Source: Legionellales bacterium (GTDB lineage Bacteria; Pseudomonadota; Gammaproteobacteria; Legionellales; Legionellaceae). From it: DNA of 6,369 nt. Position 1 is the first letter of the stretch. Each line of letters opens with the position of its first letter. Of the stretch, positions 1 through 5,534 are shown piece after piece. The notes beneath the pieces were generated by a model. The model did no database searches, had not been told where the DNA came from, and was given only the letters and a program-made list of their open reading frames with translations. A program made the translations under genes and the position numbers. The DNA lies in assembly GCA_020050955.1 (NCBI GenBank), contig JAGVJT010000053.1:1-6369 (forward strand), in the 5' to 3' direction.

Positions 1-1
1 C

Positions 2-568
2 ATTGAAAATGGGCAAATGTTACAAGCAAAAGGGCGTCTGTATCGCGTGGATGATTTGTTAGCCACTGATTCAGAACATGTAAGCTCATTTCACCATGGT
101 TCGTTCATGACCTTATATTTATCGCCCAAAGATTATCATCGTGTTCACATGCCGATGGACGCTGTTCTTAAGGAAGTTGTGTATGTTCCTGGCGCATTGT
201 TTTCTGTTCAACCCGCAACAACACGTATGATTCCAAGGCTTTTTGCACGAAATGAGCGTTTAGTTGTTTTCTTCGAAACACGTGCAGGGCGCATGGCTAT
301 GGTGCTTGTGGGAGCGACGATTGTTGGTGCGATTGGAACATCGTGGCAAGGAGAGATTTTGCGTCAGAAATCTTTAAAAAAATGGGTGTATGATGAGCAT
401 CAAACAGATATCAATACCTTATTCAAGCAAGCCGATGAAATGGGATATTTCAAATTAGGCTCGACGGTCATTTTATTATTTGAAGATACGGCGACACTTC
501 AGTGGATTACGTCCCTTCAAGCAGGTAGTTCGATTAAAATGGGTCAAAAAATAGCCTCATTGCCATAA
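2..568 (+). CDS. psd: Phosphatidylserine decarboxylase proenzyme, 3' part (5' end outside window)
   Basis: Psd decarboxylates phosphatidylserine to phosphatidylethanolamine at the cytoplasmic membrane, the last step of PE synthesis. The frame is already open at base 2 (I-E-N-G-Q before the first ATG at 17), so the gene enters from the left and 188 residues are visible. Family hallmarks, numbered from the visible start, are LQAKG (7-11), the YHRVHMP block (45-51) with its conserved histidines, LFARNER (80-86), LVGATIVG (102-109) and FKLGSTV (150-156). In the last, the serine encoded at 461-463 is the self-cleavage site that becomes the pyruvoyl group and splits the proenzyme into beta and alpha chains. 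By comparison with the roughly 320-residue E. coli enzyme, about 100 N-terminal residues, including the catalytic aspartate, lie outside the window. The C-terminus stops soon after the conserved K-x-G-Q, so it lacks the acidic tail of E. coli Psd. Nothing visible suggests inactivation. The identification is very secure. Confidence 0.97.
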   Translation: MENGQMLQAKGRLYRVDDLLATDSEHVSSFHHGSFMTLYLSPKDYHRVHMPMDAVLKEVVYVPGALFSVQPATTRMIPRLFARNERLVVFFETRAGRMAMVLVGATIVGAIGTSWQGEILRQKSLKKWVYDEHQTDINTLFKQADEMGYFKLGSTVILLFEDTATLQWITSLQAGSSIKMGQKIASLP

Positions 569-573
569 AATTA

Positions 574-601
574 TTGACATAATTTGTTTTTTATATACAA
601 T
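574..601 (+). promoter_or_regulatory. Sigma70-type promoter for the first membrane-protein gene
   Basis: A perfect -35 hexamer TTGACA (574-579) is followed after 16 bases by TACAAT (596-601), which matches the -10 consensus at five of six positions. The spacer is very AT-rich. The predicted transcription start is near 608, giving a 5' leader of about 20-25 bases before the start codon at 631. The promoter begins only five bases after the psd stop codon, so the downstream gene need not depend on psd transcription. No terminator separates psd from it, so read-through is also possible. Confidence 0.75.
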
Positions 602-630
602 GTGCAACGAAATTTAACATAACGGAGTTT

Positions 631-1227
631 ATGATGCCTTCTATGAGCTATGGTTTTTTTGGTAACAATTCAGCAGAAAATGCGACAAACACGCAGTCTA
701 AATTTGAGTTTCATCCATTTCTTCATGCGTTCAGACAAACGATTAATGGTGCATTAGGTTATGCAACAGCATCATGGTATGGCATGGGAGCTGCGGCGGC
801 ATCGGTTGGTGGATTAGGGACCATGATTGCTGCGTCAGTACTAGGTGCGGTTGTCTTGGCGATACCTTATGCCTTATTAGATAATGCATTGGCTTATGGT
901 GTTAAGCATGCTCAAGCAACAAATCATCATTTTATGGCGTTGATAATGCAAGCACTGAAAATTGCGTTGAATATTGGTTATGTTGTTGGATCAGCGATGC
1001 TAGGTGCATCTCTGTTGGGATTGGCTGCAGGTCCATTTGGCCTTTGCGCGTTAGCAGGCCTGTACACTGGCACAGTTGTTGCTGGTGCACTGTTCGCTTT
1101 TGCTGCTGTTGCTTTGATTGGTTTAGCGTTGGCTGGTATCGTAAAATCGAATGATTTAACACCACCAGGAGCGTCGAACGACAATCCAGCTGAAAACACT
1201 GAAAGAACATTTGGTTTTTCGATGTAA
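631..1227 (+). CDS. Unrecognised small multi-pass membrane protein, paralogue A
   Basis: I do not recognise this 198-residue family. Residues 1-35 are polar (Asn/Ser/Thr-rich). Long Gly/Ala/Leu-rich hydrophobic stretches follow at about 52-90, 103-131 and 134-171, enough for roughly three to five membrane passes with small-residue packing motifs (GGLG, LGASLLGL). A polar tail with several acidic residues covers 172-198. No signal-peptide cleavage site or catalytic motif is evident. Residues 50-150 align without gaps to 48-148 of the next gene, about 45 percent identical by hand count. The shared blocks are IPY/VPY-x-LLDN and an 11-residue identical run SAMLGASLLGL. CGGAG at 623-627 serves the start. 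The second of two adjacent ATGs (634) has the more usual spacing, so the protein may be one residue shorter. It has its own promoter and is closed by a strong terminator, so it is probably monocistronic. Its function is unknown. The start of the gene is well supported, the role is not. Confidence 0.85.
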   Translation: MMPSMSYGFFGNNSAENATNTQSKFEFHPFLHAFRQTINGALGYATASWYGMGAAAASVGGLGTMIAASVLGAVVLAIPYALLDNALAYGVKHAQATNHHFMALIMQALKIALNIGYVVGSAMLGASLLGLAAGPFGLCALAGLYTGTVVAGALFAFAAVALIGLALAGIVKSNDLTPPGASNDNPAENTERTFGFSM

Positions 1228-1236
1228 GCACACGCT

Positions 1237-1270
1237 AAAAACAGAGTGAGGTTGTCTCGCTCTGTTTTTT
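1237..1270 (+). terminator. Strong Rho-independent terminator after paralogue A
   Basis: The arms AAAAACAGAGTGAG (1237-1250) and CTCGCTCTGTTTTT (1256-1269) pair over 14 positions with one T-G wobble, around a 5-base loop (1251-1255). The right arm ends in a run of six T residues (1265-1270). Because the left arm starts with an A run, the hairpin could also act on transcripts from the other strand, although no minus-strand gene is seen. It begins 9 bases after the paralogue A stop codon. Confidence 0.9.
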
Positions 1271-1278
1271 ATCATAAT
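1252..1278 (+). promoter_or_regulatory. Weak candidate promoter for paralogue B
   Basis: CATAAT at 1273-1278 matches the -10 consensus at five of six positions. The best available -35 is TTGTCT (1252-1257), with a short 15-base spacer, and it lies inside the terminator hairpin. A promoter somewhere in 1250-1310 is expected, because the terminator should block most transcription from upstream, but this particular assignment is tentative. Confidence 0.3.
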
Positions 1279-1320
1279 GAAAAACATAAGTTCATCGACA
1301 CTACTTCAATTTTCAGGAAC

Positions 1321-1908
1321 ATGATGACATCTAAGACAACAGCGCCGCGTAAGTGGTCGTTATTTCATGCATCACTCGATATTAAATTTAATCATCATCC
1401 TGTTGGTGTGGCTTGCGGGACTGGCGTGTTGGGTATGATGGGATATTTTGCTGCACCATTGTATGGCTTAAGTCATGCGTCGATGGTTGTTGGTGGTATT
1501 GGCCCGTTATTGATTGCGACGATGCTTGGTGCTGCTATTTTGACGGTTCCTTATCTTCTTTTAGATAATCTTGTTTCTTATGGTATTCGTTATGCAGAAA
1601 TACGTGAGTCACCCTGGCTCCGTTGGTCATTGAAAGCATTAGACGTCGCTTTAATGATTCTTTTTACAGTTAGTTCGGCCATGCTTGGTGCAAGTTTATT
1701 AGGATTAACCGTGAATGCGTTTGGTGCGTGCGCATTTGCAGGTATTGTCACCAGCATTGTGTTGAGCATTGCGCTTTTTGGTGGTGCACAGCTTCTATCT
1801 TTGGGATCATCTATCGATTTATCAACGATGTTTACGAGTATGAGCCCATCATTTGCTCACCATGCAACTCAAGTGCCTAGCGATTCTTTGTGTCATTTTT
1901 CTTTGTAG
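1321..1908 (+). CDS. Unrecognised small multi-pass membrane protein, paralogue B
   Basis: This 195-residue protein is a diverged tandem copy of the preceding gene, and I recognise no family for it. Its N-terminal 26 residues are polar or basic. Hydrophobic segments cover roughly 27-50, 54-90, 106-130 and 132-162, and a Ser/His-rich polar tail covers 163-195. The central 100 residues align to paralogue A without gaps (VPYLLLDN at 77-84, SAMLGASLLGL at 119-129), while both ends differ, as expected for an old duplication that keeps the membrane core. An upstream in-frame ATG at 1246 is rejected because it lies inside the terminator hairpin and adds 25 residues with no counterpart in paralogue A. 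AGGA at 1315-1318 supports the ATG-ATG pair at 1321/1324, and 1324 has the better spacing. The doubled ATG is shared with paralogue A. The amber stop at 1906 is followed by an in-phase open stretch to 2004. Confidence 0.83.
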   Translation: MMTSKTTAPRKWSLFHASLDIKFNHHPVGVACGTGVLGMMGYFAAPLYGLSHASMVVGGIGPLLIATMLGAAILTVPYLLLDNLVSYGIRYAEIRESPWLRWSLKALDVALMILFTVSSAMLGASLLGLTVNAFGACAFAGIVTSIVLSIALFGGAQLLSLGSSIDLSTMFTSMSPSFAHHATQVPSDSLCHFSL

Positions 1909-1939
1909 ATGATTGCGTGTTCTAATATCAGTCGACTTG

Positions 1940-1973
1940 AAAAAGAATTTTTGAGAAAATCTAGCTTCTTTTT
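1940..1973 (+). other. AT-rich inverted repeat, possible weak terminator after paralogue B
   Basis: AAAAAGAA (1940-1947) and TTCTTTTT (1966-1973) form perfect 8-base arms around 18 bases, and the right arm ends in five T residues. Each arm contains only one G or C, so the hairpin would be weak. It lies about 30 bases after the paralogue B stop and 27 bases before the next start codon. It may separate the membrane-protein gene from the polysaccharide operon, but partial read-through is likely. Confidence 0.3.
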
Positions 1974-1981
1974 GCGCTCGG

Positions 1982-1990
1982 TGGTAGGAT
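1982..1990 (+). promoter_or_regulatory. Possible extended -10 element just upstream of the glycosyltransferase
   Basis: TGGTAGGAT (1982-1990) fits an extended -10 (TGn followed by TAGGAT, four of six consensus positions), with no convincing -35 at the right distance. Transcription from it would begin within a few bases of the ATG at 2001 and give an almost leaderless mRNA. The same AGGA bases are also the only Shine-Dalgarno-like sequence, 11 bases from the ATG. The two roles exclude each other, so at most one is right. Confidence 0.25.
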
Positions 1991-2000
1991 CTCGCCGCCC

Positions 2001-3116
2001 ATGAAAAACATACTTCACGTCTATAAAACATTCTTAAGCGACACTTTTGGTGGCGTTGAGCAGGTTATCGCGCAAATTGCGATGACAGACCAACAGATGA
2101 AGTTTGAGCATACGGTCGTTTCTCTTTCTAAAACAGCGTACATTGCCAATGAGAATGCTTTTGGTATTCGTAATTTGCGTTATCAGGAAAACATCAATAT
2201 CGCATCTAATGCTATTTCGTATTCATTGTTGCGTGATTTTGGAAAAATAGCCAACGAGTATGATTTAATTCATTATCATTTTCCTTGGCCGTTTGCGGAT
2301 GTGTTGCACACGTTATGGCGTGTTAAAAAGCCGTCGGTGTTGACGTATCATTCGGATATTGTTCGACAAAAAAATATGCTGCGCTTATATCGACCGTTAA
2401 TGAATCGGTTTTTACACGCCATGGATCACATTGTCGCAACATCGCCGAATTATTTGGCAACGAGCGAGACACTTCAAGCGCATCAACATAAAGTGAGCGT
2501 CATTCCGATTGGACTTAATAAAGCGCGGTATCCTGTGGCGCATGAAGAGAAAAAATCTTATTGGCGTGAGCGTTTTGGTGAGCGGTTTTTCTTATTTGTA
2601 GGCGTGATGCGTTACTACAAAGGGTTACATATTTTATTGGATGCTCTTGAAAATACCACTTTTCCTGTCGTTTTAATAGGGACGGGGCCGATTGAAGCAG
2701 AATTAAAAGCACGTGCACAAGAATTGAAGTTAACGAATTTGTATTTTTTAGGAGAATTATCAGATGAAGATAAAGTCGCCTTGCTGGAATTATGTTCTTG
2801 TGTCATTTTTCCTTCTCATTTACGTTCGGAAGCATTTGGGGTGTCATTATTAGAAGGGGCAATGTTTGGTAAGGCGTTGATTTCTTCGGAGATTGGCACG
2901 GGCACAAGTTATATTAATATTCATGAAAAAACAGGGCTAGTGGTGCCACCTAATCATCCGCAAGCTTTTCGTGAAGCAATGACATTTATGTGGAATAATC
3001 CTAAAGAAAGCATAAAAATGGGGCAACAAGCAGAAGCACGATATTGGGAGTGTTTCACAGGGCATCAAATGGTGTCGGCGTATGAGCAATTATACATTGA
3101 TGTGATGTCTCGTTAA
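2001..3116 (+). CDS. wbdC: GT4-family mannosyltransferase, WbdC/WbpZ-like, O-antigen assembly
   Basis: This 371-residue retaining GT-B glycosyltransferase of family GT4 probably adds an early mannose (or D-rhamnose) from a GDP-sugar to the undecaprenyl-PP-linked primer on the cytoplasmic face. The N-terminus (LHVYKT at 5-10, DTFGGVEQ at 14-21) has the glycine-rich acceptor-domain loop and matches the start of the E. coli O9 WbdC and Pseudomonas WbpZ type. YHFPWPFAD (92-100) and TYHSDI (115-120) follow. The donor domain carries FVGVMRYYKGLHILLDA (199-215), GTGP (227-230), FPSHLRSEAFGVSLLEGA (270-287) with the E-x7-E motif at Glu277/Glu285, and EIGTGTSYIN (297-306). Length is normal. The start is fixed by family alignment and by an in-frame stop at 1962. 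Ribosome-binding signals are poor. It leads an operon with manC, wzm and wzt. The symbol rests on remembered family resemblance; linkage and sugar specificity are inferred. Confidence 0.88.
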   Translation: MKNILHVYKTFLSDTFGGVEQVIAQIAMTDQQMKFEHTVVSLSKTAYIANENAFGIRNLRYQENINIASNAISYSLLRDFGKIANEYDLIHYHFPWPFADVLHTLWRVKKPSVLTYHSDIVRQKNMLRLYRPLMNRFLHAMDHIVATSPNYLATSETLQAHQHKVSVIPIGLNKARYPVAHEEKKSYWRERFGERFFLFVGVMRYYKGLHILLDALENTTFPVVLIGTGPIEAELKARAQELKLTNLYFLGELSDEDKVALLELCSCVIFPSHLRSEAFGVSLLEGAMFGKALISSEIGTGTSYINIHEKTGLVVPPNHPQAFREAMTFMWNNPKESIKMGQQAEARYWECFTGHQMVSAYEQLYIDVMSR

Positions 3117-3188
3117 TTCAAGCAGGATGTAACCGTTGGCGTTATCATGGCCATGTATGTAAGCGAGATTCGGTTTGATGTGTCGGTT

Positions 3189-3222
3189 CGTTTGTTTCAC
3201 AGGCATGCCATGGAAACAAACG
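3189..3222. repeat. Perfect 10-bp inverted repeat in the wbdC-manC gap
   Basis: CGTTTGTTTC (3189-3198) and GAAACAAACG (3213-3222) are exact reverse complements separated by 14 bases, and that spacer itself contains the 8-base palindrome GGCATGCC (3202-3209). No T run follows, so it is not an ordinary intrinsic terminator. It ends 12 bases before the manC ribosome binding site. It could be an operator for a dimeric regulator, or an RNA hairpin that stabilises or tunes the downstream message. Two copies of TCGGTT (3170-3175 and 3183-3188) lie just upstream. Confidence 0.6.
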
Positions 3223-3234
3223 CTGTCAATTTAT

Positions 3235-3240
3235 AAGAGG
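3235..3240 (+). promoter_or_regulatory. Ribosome binding site that fixes the manC start at 3250
   Basis: AAGAGG at 3235-3240 lies 9 bases before the ATG at 3250. It directly abuts the in-frame ATG at 3241, which is too close to be used with it. The choice agrees with the family, whose members begin only a few residues before the GGAGSRLWP motif. Confidence 0.7.
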
Positions 3241-3249
3241 ATGAGTTTT

Positions 3250-4737
3250 ATGCATATTATTCCAACGATATTGTGCGGTGGTGCTGGATCACGATTATGG
3301 CCTGTGTCCAGGGCTTTACATCCCAAGCCATTTATTCGATTGACAGATGGTCAAAGTTTATTGCAAAAAGCATTTGTTCGTGGTTTAAATATTGACAATG
3401 TTAGTGAAATTTTAACGGTTACCAATAGTGAACTTGTCTTTAAGATTAATGATGAATACACCGAAGTGAATCATCAACAGATGAGAACTAGCTATATCCT
3501 TGAGCCGTTTGGACGCAACACGGCAGGTGCTATTGCTATTGCCGCACGTCAAGTCGCACAAATGTATGGCAATGATGCGGTGATGTTAATTCTTGCGGCC
3601 GATCACCTTATTGAGTCACAAGAAGCATTTCAAGACGCGGTGGGACGGGCTGTTTTATTAGCACAAGCAGGCTCGCTTGTGACCTTTGGCATCCAACCTG
3701 AGCGCGCAGAAACAGGTTATGGTTACATTGAAGTCAATGCATTGGCGCCTATTTCATTAGGCCATGATGATGCTCATCCAACAGGCTTTCGAATTGAGCG
3801 GTTTGTTGAAAAACCAAATCTTGCATGTGCAGAAGCTTATGTTGAATCAGGAAACTATCTCTGGAATTCCGGGATGTTCTGTTTTACCGCAGGACGTGTG
3901 CTTGAATATATGGCAACGGTTTGTCCTCACGTTTCAACGGCCGCAGATGCTTGTTTTCAGGCGATTAGTCATTCAGGTAATCAGACACGCTTACACCTTG
4001 AGTCAACTTCATTTAGCCAGATGCCTGATGTGTCATTTGATTATGCTGTCATGGAGCCATTATCGTTACAACAAGGTGTGACACCAACGGTTGCAGTTGT
4101 GCCTTGTTCCATGGGATGGAATGACATTGGTTCATGGGGTGCGTTAGGTGATTTATCTGAGCCTGATACACAAGGTAACCGTGTGGTTGGCGAAGTGATG
4201 CTGAAAGACACAGCGAATTGCACTATTCATAGTCATGACAGGTTGGTAGGAGCGGTTGGGATTGATAATCTTGTGATTGTTGATACGCCTGATGCACTAT
4301 TGGTAGCGAATCGTGATGCGGTGCAAGATGTGAAGCATTTGTATGAAGGTTTAAAGGCGCAAGGTCATCAAGTGCATAAATTGCATCGAACGGTGCATCG
4401 TCCATGGGGAACCTACACCATTTTGGAAGAGGGTGAACGCTTTAAGATTAAGCGCATTGAAGTGAAGCCTGGTGCAAGTTTGAGCTTGCAAATGCACCAT
4501 CATCGGAGTGAGCATTGGATTGTGGTGCAGGGTATGGCAAAAGTGGTGAATGGCGAGCAAGTTTTTTTAGTCGGCATAAATGAATCGACGTACATTCCTG
4601 CAGGAAATAAGCATCGATTAGAAAATCCAGGGTTATTACCGTTGGTGATGATTGAAGTTCAAAGCGGCGAATATCTTGGCGAAGATGATATTGTTCGATT
4701 TGAAGACAACTATGGTCGTGTCGAGGTATCGGTTTAA
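3250..4737 (+). CDS. manC: Mannose-1-phosphate guanylyltransferase / mannose-6-phosphate isomerase (type II)
   Basis: This cytoplasmic enzyme makes GDP-mannose from mannose-1-phosphate and GTP. Its C-terminal domain belongs to the type II phosphomannose isomerases (AlgA/WbpW/ManC family), which convert fructose-6-phosphate to mannose-6-phosphate. In this 495-residue reading the nucleotidyltransferase domain (about 1-340) shows GGAGSRLWP (10-18), HPKPF (24-28), EPFGRNTAGA (85-94), AADH (116-119), GYGYIE (156-161), FVEKP (185-189), NSGMF (206-210), FDYAVME (263-269) and GWNDIGSW (289-296). The cupin domain (about 380-490) shows RPWGTY (384-389), a QMHHHRSEHWIV metal-site block (414-425) and YIPAGNKHRLENPG (448-461). 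The length is usual for a bifunctional enzyme, and all motifs are intact. In-frame ATGs at 3175 and 3241 are less likely starts. The wzm gene begins 2 bases after its stop, so the two are cotranscribed. It supplies the donor for the GT4 enzyme upstream. No mannose phosphomutase (manB) is in view, so it must lie elsewhere. Confidence 0.96.
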   Translation: MHIIPTILCGGAGSRLWPVSRALHPKPFIRLTDGQSLLQKAFVRGLNIDNVSEILTVTNSELVFKINDEYTEVNHQQMRTSYILEPFGRNTAGAIAIAARQVAQMYGNDAVMLILAADHLIESQEAFQDAVGRAVLLAQAGSLVTFGIQPERAETGYGYIEVNALAPISLGHDDAHPTGFRIERFVEKPNLACAEAYVESGNYLWNSGMFCFTAGRVLEYMATVCPHVSTAADACFQAISHSGNQTRLHLESTSFSQMPDVSFDYAVMEPLSLQQGVTPTVAVVPCSMGWNDIGSWGALGDLSEPDTQGNRVVGEVMLKDTANCTIHSHDRLVGAVGIDNLVIVDTPDALLVANRDAVQDVKHLYEGLKAQGHQVHKLHRTVHRPWGTYTILEEGERFKIKRIEVKPGASLSLQMHHHRSEHWIVVQGMAKVVNGEQVFLVGINESTYIPAGNKHRLENPGLLPLVMIEVQSGEYLGEDDIVRFEDNYGRVEVSV

Positions 4738-4739
4738 TC

Positions 4740-5534
4740 ATGACAAACTTCAAAAACGCATTATGGCGTTATCGCAGCTTCATTTTAAGTTCTATTTTGA
4801 ATGAATTTAAAATTCGGTTTGCGCGTAGTCGCTTGGGCGGCTTTTGGATGATTGTGCAGCCATTGTCTCAAGTTGTTATTTATGCGCTTATTTTATCCAC
4901 AGTCATGGCTGCAAAACTTCCTCATGTCGATAGTCGCTATGCGTATGCGTTATACCTGATGAGCGGAACGCTCGCGTGGAGCTTATTTAATGAAATTGTG
5001 ACACGATGCTTGACGTTATTTATTGATCAAGCGAATCTGTTAAAAAAAATGCAATTTCCTCGTGTGACGTTACCAACCATTGTCATTGGTTCTGCACTGT
5101 TAAATAACCTGATGTTGTTTGTGGCGATTCTCGTTATTTTTTCATTGCTAGGGGATTATCCTTCGTTATCATTGTTATGGTTAATTGGATTAACGGGGTT
5201 GAATGTTATTTTGGCGGTTGGAATAGGCTTAATTTTAGGTGTGGTTAATGTGTTTATTCGTGATTTGACGCATATTGTGCCTATTTTGTTGCAGCTTTTC
5301 TTTTGGGCAACGCCGATTGTGTACCCTGTGACGATTATCCCAGAAAAATTTCAACATTTATTGCAATTAAACCCGCTTTATCCTGTGGTTCAGGGGTATC
5401 ACGAGCTTATTTTGTCCCATCAGATGCCTGCTTTGCATACGCTTATTCCTGTCAGTCTATTATCATGCGCGCTACTTTGTGTGAGTTTTTTTATGTTCCG
5501 TCGCGCAAGCCCTGAGATGGTGGACGTGCTATGA
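4740..5534 (+). CDS. wzm: O-antigen/polysaccharide ABC transporter permease Wzm
   Basis: Wzm is the inner-membrane channel half of the ABC exporter that moves undecaprenyl-PP-linked O-polysaccharide to the periplasm. The 264 residues fit the ABC-2 polysaccharide permease family. There is an amphipathic N-terminal segment with LNEFKIRFARSRLGGFW (20-36), then about six hydrophobic segments near 35-56, 68-88, 113-137, 143-168, 178-198 and 232-253. The conserved VNVFIRDLTHIVPILLQ (169-185), WATPIVYP (189-196) and LNPLYPVVQGY (210-220) blocks are typical of this family. Length is normal. The start lies 2 bases after the manC stop with GAGG at 4723-4726, and the end overlaps wzt by 4 bases (ATGA). 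This gives tight translational coupling and a one-to-one pairing with the ATPase. Capsule (KpsM-type) or teichoic-acid (TagG-type) permeases are related, but the manC and WbdC-like neighbours favour O-antigen. Confidence 0.95.
   Translation: MTNFKNALWRYRSFILSSILNEFKIRFARSRLGGFWMIVQPLSQVVIYALILSTVMAAKLPHVDSRYAYALYLMSGTLAWSLFNEIVTRCLTLFIDQANLLKKMQFPRVTLPTIVIGSALLNNLMLFVAILVIFSLLGDYPSLSLLWLIGLTGLNVILAVGIGLILGVVNVFIRDLTHIVPILLQLFFWATPIVYPVTIIPEKFQHLLQLNPLYPVVQGYHELILSHQMPALHTLIPVSLLSCALLCVSFFMFRRASPEMVDVL

Noticed and set aside
978..1231. Minus-strand open frames opposite the first membrane-protein gene
   Set aside because: They are shadows of a Gly/Ala/Leu-rich gene in other frames, with low-complexity Ala/Pro or Gln-rich products, no ribosome binding site and no family resemblance.
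1246..1320. N-terminal extension of paralogue B from the ATG at 1246
   Set aside because: The ATG lies inside the terminator hairpin, has no Shine-Dalgarno, and the extra residues have no counterpart in paralogue A.
3146..3155. Isolated 10-base palindrome CATGGCCATG
   Set aside because: It is short, single, and made of common tetranucleotides. There is no supporting context apart from the nearby longer inverted repeat.
3147..3236. A 29-codon open frame in the wbdC-manC gap that could be a leader peptide, ending next to the manC ribosome binding site
   Set aside because: There is no ribosome binding site in front of its ATG, no run of regulatory codons such as repeated His or Trp, and no following terminator. 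Its length is expected by chance.
3175..3249. Longer manC starting at 3175 or 3241
   Set aside because: The 25 extra residues run through the inverted repeat and do not look like the family. AAGAGG is correctly spaced only for the ATG at 3250.
3764..4081. 105-codon plus-strand frame inside manC
   Set aside because: It overlaps the conserved nucleotidyltransferase domain in another frame, and its product has no recognisable features.
5303..5515. 70-codon plus-strand frame inside wzm
   Set aside because: It is a shadow of the conserved permease C-terminal half with no start signals.
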